Of a stretch of 64,000 nt of DNA, positions 58,967 to 64,000 are shown piece after piece (position 1 is the first letter of the stretch; each line of letters starts with the position of its first letter). The stretch covers positions 992,001 through 1,056,000 of the forward strand of contig NZ_JACBZH010000001.1 in assembly GCF_013407855.1 (NCBI RefSeq), given 5' to 3'. Origin of the DNA: Actinopolymorpha rutila (GTDB lineage Bacteria > Actinomycetota > Actinomycetes > Propionibacteriales > Actinopolymorphaceae). Made by a program: the position numbers and the translations under genes. The notes below the pieces were generated by a model, which was not told the DNA's origin, did not search any database, and saw only the letters and a program-made list of their open reading frames with translations.

Positions 58967-61900
58967 TCAGCCGCCGGAACGAGGTTCGACGGTGACGGTC
59001 GCCTCCGCGGTGGTGTCGTCGACGGTGAGACGCAAGGTGACCTTGCCCTGCCGGTACGCCGTGAGCGTGCCGGTGCGCGGGTCGAGCACCGCGATGTGGC
59101 CGGGCTGCCGGTCGGCGGGGTCACCGATCCAGACGTTGTCCGACCCGCTCCAGCGCGAACTCATCGGGTACGCCACCGGCATCGCCTTGCCGTGCTGCGT
59201 CAAGGATGCCTTGACAGCGGTCGACGAGCCCGCGGCCAGGCGATCCGGAGCGGTCACGGTGAGAGCGTCGACGTGCGGGCGCACCTGTGCGCTCACCCAG
59301 TCCGGAGCGTCGCGGACCGGGTCGCGGCGCGCGGCGGCGGCCTCGTTCGGCGTCACCGGGTCCACACCCCACAACGACCAACCGGTGAAGCCGCCGTCCT
59401 CGGGCCGGGTGGAGGGAGTCTTGGCGGAGTTGCCGTTGACGAAGTACGGCACACCGTCCACCCGGTCGGCGTGGAAGGTGCCCACGTGCCCGCCGATGAA
59501 CGCCGTACCTTTGCCGGTCGTGCGCTGGAAGTCCGACAGCCACCGCTCGATGGTGGCGGCCTCCTTGCGGTCGGCGAGCTCGCTGGCCTTGCTCGGCGTC
59601 GGGTCGCGCGGCGGGACGTGCTGCACCAGCACCACCGACCCGACGTCCGGGTCGCCGGCGGCCGCGTCGAGCTGGCGGCGCAGCGTGCGCAGCTGCGTCC
59701 AGTCGCTGCCGCGGATCGACAGCCGGGAGGTGTCGAAGGTGAGGAACCGCGTGCCGTGGTGGTCGAATACCCGGCTGGTGGCGCCGAACTCCGCCTCGAA
59801 GTTGGCGATGTCGCCGCCCATCACCTCGTGGTTGCCGGGCACGTAGTAGTACGGCACCGTGCCGCCGAGCTCCTCGTCCAGGACCTTCTTGGCGAACGCC
59901 AGGTCTTCCGGTGATCCCTCGTCCACGAGGTCGCCGGCGATGACCAGGAAGTCCGGCCGGGCGGCCCGGATCTCCCGCAGCGTGCGCCGGGCGAACTTCA
60001 CCAGGTCGCTGTCGGGATCGCGGGCGACGAACTGCGCGTCCGACATCACCGCGAACCGCCAGGGCTGCCCGCTGACGTCGGCGTTCTGCGCGATCAACGG
60101 GTCCTTGCGGATCGGCTGCGCCGGTACGTCGACCGACGGCGGCACCAGGGCGGTGAGCTGGTCGATCACGATGCTGCCCTGGTACTGCTGGTCCGGCCGG
60201 GTCTCGGCGGAGTAGTAGCGGCGAAGCCGCAGCGGATACTGCGTGCCCGCGGGTACGGGGAACTCCAGCTGCTGCCAGCCGGATCCGGTGAGGTAGCCGG
60301 CGCGCATCGCGGGGAGCAGTGTCCCGGCGCCGTCGTACACCTGCAGGCTCGCCCACTCGCCCTTGCCGGTGGAGTTGACCCACAGCCGCAACGCCCGCGG
60401 CCGGCCGGGGATCTCCACCGTGCCGGTGGGTACGGCACCGCCGGTGCGGGTCGCGGTCGAGGTGGAGAAGTCGTAGTCCAGCCGGAGTCCCTTGCCCACC
60501 TTGCCCTCGGCGGAGCTGACCGAGCCGGTGGCGCGTTCGCCGAAGAAGCTCCACGCCGACGCGTCCTCGAAGTCGGCGACGACCTTCTCCTCCAGGCCGA
60601 CGGTGACCGGGAAGACCGTGCCGACCTTCCCGCCAGCGACGTTCACGGTGGCGGTGACCAGTGCGGAACCCCTTGCCTGCTTGGCGGTCACGACGTACTG
60701 GCCGGTGCCGTCGGCGGAGATGTCGAGCAGGTCGTGGTCGTAGTCGAGGGTGATGTCGGCGGGTTCGATCGGCGCTGCGTACCCCTCACGGTCGTAGCCG
60801 AGGATGCCGAGCCTCGCGTGGTCGCCGGCCTCGGGCAACGCCACCTGGTCGACGGTCGGGCCGAGCCGGTTGAGCGGGCGCAGCACCTGCAGGGTGGTCG
60901 ATCCGGTGACGTCCCGGTCGTACGCGGTGACCGTGGCGGTGCCGGTGTTGCGGGCGCGGAAGACGCCGTCCCGGTCGACGGTGCCCGCGCCGCTGGTGCG
61001 CCAGCGCGGGGTGCTCTTTGCCGGGCCGTAGGTCTCGTCGTACCCCGTGGCGGTCAGCCGACGGGTCAGGCCGGGAAACACCCGGTCGGGACGGGCCGGT
61101 GCGACCGTGGACGAGCCGGCCGCGCGCTCGGGATCCAGGGCGGGCTCGACCCACAACCCGCGCAGGTGACCCGAACCCTTCGGCGCGAACAGGCCGAGGC
61201 CGTTCGGGTCAAGGCGTTCGCTGCCGTCGGAGGGGTGGTTCTCCACCCGCACAGTCTGCTCTCCCGGCTTGCGGGCGACCATCGTGGTCGATCCGCCACC
61301 GTCGAGGTTGACCGCGTTGTAGGCGCCGAGCTCGACCATCAGGTCGGCGAGCTCGTCCAGCCCGAGCCCGTCGGAGAAGGCCGGTTGGCGCCCGTCCGCG
61401 GCGAGCAGGAACATCTTCGTGCCGTCGCGGGAGAAGCCGACCGCGGTCCGCGGCGCGGGCGGAACGTTGTTGCCCGCACTGGCCTTCTGCGCGACGCCGT
61501 TGACGACCAGGAGTTGACGGCCGTTCAGTGCGGTCCGGATCTCCTTGTCGTCGGCGGTCCTGGCGCGGTAGTCGATGCTCACCGGCGCGCCGACGGTGAG
61601 CGCGGCCAGCGTGTCCGCCCCGGCCTCACGGCCCACCAGGACGAACCCGTCGGCGGGAACCTCACCCGAGCCCGCGCTGTCGCGCACCGCGGTGACCTTG
61701 CCGCCGACCACTTCCACCTCGGCCACCTTCGTCGCGCCGGTGGTGGCCCGGCAGCGGCAGTAGCTGCCCCACAGCGGGGTGAACGCCTCGATGCCGTCGG
61801 TGGGCAGGGTCGGCTTGTTGACCCCGGCCAGCGGGGCCGTCCGGTCGCCCGGCAGCGCGATGGTGCCGGTGAAGAACACCGAACCGATGCTGCCCAGTCC

Positions 61901-62551
61901 CTCGGGGGTGATGATGGCCGCGGACTTCTGCCAGGTGGGGGCGGCGTCCGGCGACTGGAGCAGGGTGCCGTCCTTGATGCCGACACCGAGCGGCGCGTTG
62001 GAGTTGTTGATGTCGAAGAAGTCGCCGTTCACCGCGGCGACCGCGCCGGCCTGCTGCGCCTGCTCCGAGATCGGCGCGCCCGAGGCGACCCGGCCCGGGA
62101 AGAGGTAGCCGACCGAGGTCCCCTTGGTGAGGTCGACGGTGAGCGAGTCCGACTGCAGCCAGTTCGCCGTGCCGGTGTAGGTGTCCGGGCCGTACCGGTC
62201 GAACGACCGCAGCGTCACTCCGGGCGCGACCGGCCGGGAGGTGCTGTCCGTCTCCAGCCGGGGAGCGACGTCGGCCGCCCGCGGCGCCTGGGCGGCACGT
62301 CGGTCGGCGGTACCAGCCGGATGGTCGGCGGCGTCGGAGGTGGCCGAGTGCAGGTCGTACCGCGGGTCCGGCCGTACGCCCTGTGTCCGTGCGTCCTGTG
62401 CCCGTGCGTCCTGCGCTGGTGTGCCCTGCGCCGAGACCGTCGGCGGCGATCCGGTGGCGGTGCCTCCGGCCGCCAGCCCGACCAGGACCGTGCAGCCGGC
62501 CAGGAGCGAGGCGAAGGTACGCAGGCGCACGCGGGTCTTGGTCGAAGCCAC
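58967..62551 (-). CDS. Secreted phosphodiester glycosidase and metallophosphoesterase fusion
   Basis: The 1194-aa protein starts at a GTG behind GGGGAGG at 62551 and has a signal region (FASLLAGCTVLVGLAAGG). Residues about 85-430 match the phosphodiester glycosidase (NAGPA) domain (VAAVNGDFFDINNSNAPLGVGI, GLDELADLMVELGAYNAVNLDGGGSTTMV). Beta-sandwich and carbohydrate-binding-like parts follow. A calcineurin-like metallophosphoesterase sits at about 835-1065 with VMSDAQF, VIAGDLVDEG, VPGNHEVMGG and FIGGHVGTFH. A Big-like C-terminal domain ends it. The first metal motif has Gln where His is usual. It probably releases sugar phosphates from extracellular phosphodiesters. Confidence 0.88.
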   Translation of the reverse strand: MASTKTRVRLRTFASLLAGCTVLVGLAAGGTATGSPPTVSAQGTPAQDARAQDARTQGVRPDPRYDLHSATSDAADHPAGTADRRAAQAPRAADVAPRLETDSTSRPVAPGVTLRSFDRYGPDTYTGTANWLQSDSLTVDLTKGTSVGYLFPGRVASGAPISEQAQQAGAVAAVNGDFFDINNSNAPLGVGIKDGTLLQSPDAAPTWQKSAAIITPEGLGSIGSVFFTGTIALPGDRTAPLAGVNKPTLPTDGIEAFTPLWGSYCRCRATTGATKVAEVEVVGGKVTAVRDSAGSGEVPADGFVLVGREAGADTLAALTVGAPVSIDYRARTADDKEIRTALNGRQLLVVNGVAQKASAGNNVPPAPRTAVGFSRDGTKMFLLAADGRQPAFSDGLGLDELADLMVELGAYNAVNLDGGGSTTMVARKPGEQTVRVENHPSDGSERLDPNGLGLFAPKGSGHLRGLWVEPALDPERAAGSSTVAPARPDRVFPGLTRRLTATGYDETYGPAKSTPRWRTSGAGTVDRDGVFRARNTGTATVTAYDRDVTGSTTLQVLRPLNRLGPTVDQVALPEAGDHARLGILGYDREGYAAPIEPADITLDYDHDLLDISADGTGQYVVTAKQARGSALVTATVNVAGGKVGTVFPVTVGLEEKVVADFEDASAWSFFGERATGSVSSAEGKVGKGLRLDYDFSTSTATRTGGAVPTGTVEIPGRPRALRLWVNSTGKGEWASLQVYDGAGTLLPAMRAGYLTGSGWQQLEFPVPAGTQYPLRLRRYYSAETRPDQQYQGSIVIDQLTALVPPSVDVPAQPIRKDPLIAQNADVSGQPWRFAVMSDAQFVARDPDSDLVKFARRTLREIRAARPDFLVIAGDLVDEGSPEDLAFAKKVLDEELGGTVPYYYVPGNHEVMGGDIANFEAEFGATSRVFDHHGTRFLTFDTSRLSIRGSDWTQLRTLRRQLDAAAGDPDVGSVVLVQHVPPRDPTPSKASELADRKEAATIERWLSDFQRTTGKGTAFIGGHVGTFHADRVDGVPYFVNGNSAKTPSTRPEDGGFTGWSLWGVDPVTPNEAAAARRDPVRDAPDWVSAQVRPHVDALTVTAPDRLAAGSSTAVKASLTQHGKAMPVAYPMSSRWSGSDNVWIGDPADRQPGHIAVLDPRTGTLTAYRQGKVTLRLTVDDTTAEATVTVEPRSGG

Positions 62552-62677
62552 GGGTTCCTCCCCAGGGATGCCGGACGGCACCTCGCAGTGAACTAGACCC
62601 GGAAGCGACTTTCCAGACTTCGGCCTGAAGCGGAAGAAAACTCCGCGTGGCGAGCAGGGGGAGGAAGACGCCGGGCG

Positions 62678-63637
62678 TCAGCGTGCCGGCGTCAGAACCT
62701 GAACGGGACGGCCGTCGAGATACGCCGCGATCGCGTCGACCGCCGCGGTGTACCACTCCTCGTACGTCCGCCGGGTCACGAACCCGATGTGCGGCGTCAG
62801 GATCGTGCGCGGTGCCTTCAGCAGCGGGTGGCCGGCGGGCAGTGGCTCCTGGTCGTAGACGTCGAGGCCGGCGCCGGCGAGCCGGCCCTCCTCCAGCGCC
62901 GCGACCAGTGCTTGCTCGTCGACGATCGGACCGCGGGAGGTGTTGACCAGGTAGGCCGTCGGCCGCATCAGCGCGAGCTCGTCCGCGCCGACCAGGCCGT
63001 GGGTGCGGTCGCTGAGCTTCAGGTGCACGCTGAGCACGTCGGACCGGGCGAACAACTCGTCCTTCTCCACGCGTTCGGCACCCGCGTCGCCCGCGGCCTC
63101 GGGGGTGAGGTTGGCACTCCACGCCAGCACCCGCATGCCGAACGCCTGGGCCACCGGAACCATCGCCCGGCCCAACTGGCCGAGGCCGAGCAGTCCGAGC
63201 GTCGAACCCGCGAGGTCGGTGCCGACCGTGCGCTGCCAGCCGCCGGCGCGCACGGCCGCGTCCTCCTCGGGCACGTGGCGGACCAGCCCGAGGATCAGCG
63301 CCCAGGCGAGCTCGGTGGTCGCGCCACCGCTGCCCGGTGTGCCGCTCACCACGACGCCGTTCTCGTCCGCCGCCTCGAGGTCGATGGCGGCGTTGCGCAT
63401 GCCGGTGGTGACCAGAAGACGCAACCGGGGCAGGCGTTCCAGCACCGAACGCGTGAACGCCGTGCGCTCGCGCATGGCCACGATGACCTCGTAGTGGGCC
63501 AGTCGTTCGACGACGGTGTCCTCGTCGGGCAGGTGGTCGTGGAAGAACGCCACGCTGGTGCGGTCGGGCAGGCTTCGCCAGTCCGCCATCCGCTCCGCGA
63601 CCGCCTGGTAGTCGTCCAGAACCGCCACCAGTGTCAT
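62678..63637 (-). CDS. D-2-hydroxyacid dehydrogenase
   Basis: The 319-aa enzyme has the NAD Rossmann motif LGLLGLGQLGRAMV and the catalytic Arg (VNTSRGPIVDEQAL). Also visible are the Asp/Glu region AGLDVYDQEPLP and the catalytic His (TPHIGFVTRR), all conserved in the family of D-lactate, phosphoglycerate and formate-type dehydrogenases. It reduces a 2-oxoacid with NADH in the cytoplasm. The substrate is not decided. Confidence 0.92.
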   Translation of the reverse strand: MTLVAVLDDYQAVAERMADWRSLPDRTSVAFFHDHLPDEDTVVERLAHYEVIVAMRERTAFTRSVLERLPRLRLLVTTGMRNAAIDLEAADENGVVVSGTPGSGGATTELAWALILGLVRHVPEEDAAVRAGGWQRTVGTDLAGSTLGLLGLGQLGRAMVPVAQAFGMRVLAWSANLTPEAAGDAGAERVEKDELFARSDVLSVHLKLSDRTHGLVGADELALMRPTAYLVNTSRGPIVDEQALVAALEEGRLAGAGLDVYDQEPLPAGHPLLKAPRTILTPHIGFVTRRTYEEWYTAAVDAIAAYLDGRPVQVLTPAR

Positions 63638-63733
63638 CGGCGTACGCTCCTTCCTCCGCTGTGGCCAGGGCAGACCACAGTGACCACCAGGTCGCTGGGC
63701 GTACGTACCTTAGACGCCGGGCCCCGCGCGCCC

Positions 63734-64000
63734 CTAACCGGCGTAGGGGAGTACCGGCAGGCCGCGCACACCGGGGCGTACGGAGAACACCGCGCCGGCG
63801 GTCGGCTGCTCGTCGTCGGACAGCCCCTCCCGGGAAGTGGTGATGAACAGTTCGTCGAGGTCCGCCCCGCCGAACGTGCACGCGGTGACCTGCTTGACCC
63901 CGGGCACCTCGACCACGCCGTCCAGCGTCCCGTCCGGAGCGACCCGGCGTACCGCCGAGCCGCCGTACATGGCCACCCACAGGTAGCCCTCGGCGTCCAC
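63734..64000 (-). CDS. SMP-30/gluconolactonase-like protein, C-terminal part at the window edge
   Basis: The last 88 residues are in the window. They include DAEGYLWVAMYGGSAVRRVAPDG, VPGVKQVTACTFGGADLDELFITTSREGL and GAVFSVRPGVRGLPV, the usual end of SMP-30/regucalcin-like lactonases. The metal-binding residues lie partly beyond the window. The enzyme typically opens sugar lactones and would fit sugar use beside the hydroxyacid dehydrogenase. Confidence 0.88.
   Translation of the reverse strand: MDAEGYLWVAMYGGSAVRRVAPDGTLDGVVEVPGVKQVTACTFGGADLDELFITTSREGLSDDEQPTAGAVFSVRPGVRGLPVLPYAG

Noticed and set aside
1-64000. CRISPR arrays or intact insertion sequences
   Set aside because: No regularly spaced repeats of 25-40 bp and no transposase gene were seen anywhere in the window.

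Overview
The window is high-G+C DNA from an actinobacterium. GTG starts, GGAGG-type ribosome binding sites, 4-bp ATGA/GTGA gene overlaps, SigE-type ECF sigma and NarL-type two-component systems all point there. The mix of secreted GH2, GH30 and phosphodiester-glycosidase genes would suit a soil filamentous genus of the Nocardioides/Kribbella/Actinopolymorpha kind. No rRNA or ribosomal gene is present, so the genus is a guess. All calls come from reading the sequence; no database search was run.

Region 1 (1 to about 10.5 kb) is a decayed accessory region. It is partly A+T-richer (about 480-920 and 1690-2460) and sparsely coding. It carries a DUF1643-like gene, a DUF6338-like membrane protein translationally coupled to a small acidic protein, a two-component system, an acyl-CoA synthetase, a cupin and several truncated genes. 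A 59-bp direct repeat derived from the 3' half of a tRNA gene lies at 3174-3232 and 10376-10434 (55/59 identical). It looks like a pair of old attachment sites, and a methyltransferase gene stops exactly at the first copy. A 144-bp fragment of the membrane-protein gene at 13.8 kb is also stranded here (9397-9540).

Region 2 (10.5-25.7 kb) holds a GT2 glycosyltransferase, a PIG-L deacetylase, a TetR regulator and a methyltransferase that share one palindromic operator, an aminoglycoside-phosphotransferase-like kinase, a GNAT, a serine hydrolase, an ECF sigma/anti-sigma-like pair with a strong terminator, further methyltransferases, and several pseudogenes or gene fragments.

Region 3 (25.7-36.4 kb) has two parallel modules in which an ArsR-like regulator overlaps a transporter gene by 4 bp (one ABC, one MFS). 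Each has its own palindrome upstream. It also contains cytochrome bd oxidase (cydA, cydB), a GNAT, a MASE1 membrane protein and an OsmC protein.

Region 4 (36.4-47 kb) contains a beta-carbonic anhydrase, a NarL-type two-component system, and a FolD-like gene that lacks the catalytic lysine next to an FchA-like cyclohydrolase. An OmpR/PhoR-type two-component system diverges from an operon for a ferric-reductase-like transmembrane flavoprotein, an SGAT-motif FMN-binding lipoprotein-like protein and ApbE. This last group reads as a covalent-flavin extracytoplasmic electron-transfer module.

Region 5 (47-64 kb) contains a membrane-anchored patatin lipase, an ABM monooxygenase, a secreted GH2, a small kinase, an MFS transporter, an epimerase, a nucleoside hydrolase, a secreted GH30 with a discoidin domain, a 1194-aa secreted phosphodiester glycosidase/metallophosphoesterase, a D-2-hydroxyacid dehydrogenase and the end of an SMP-30-like gene.
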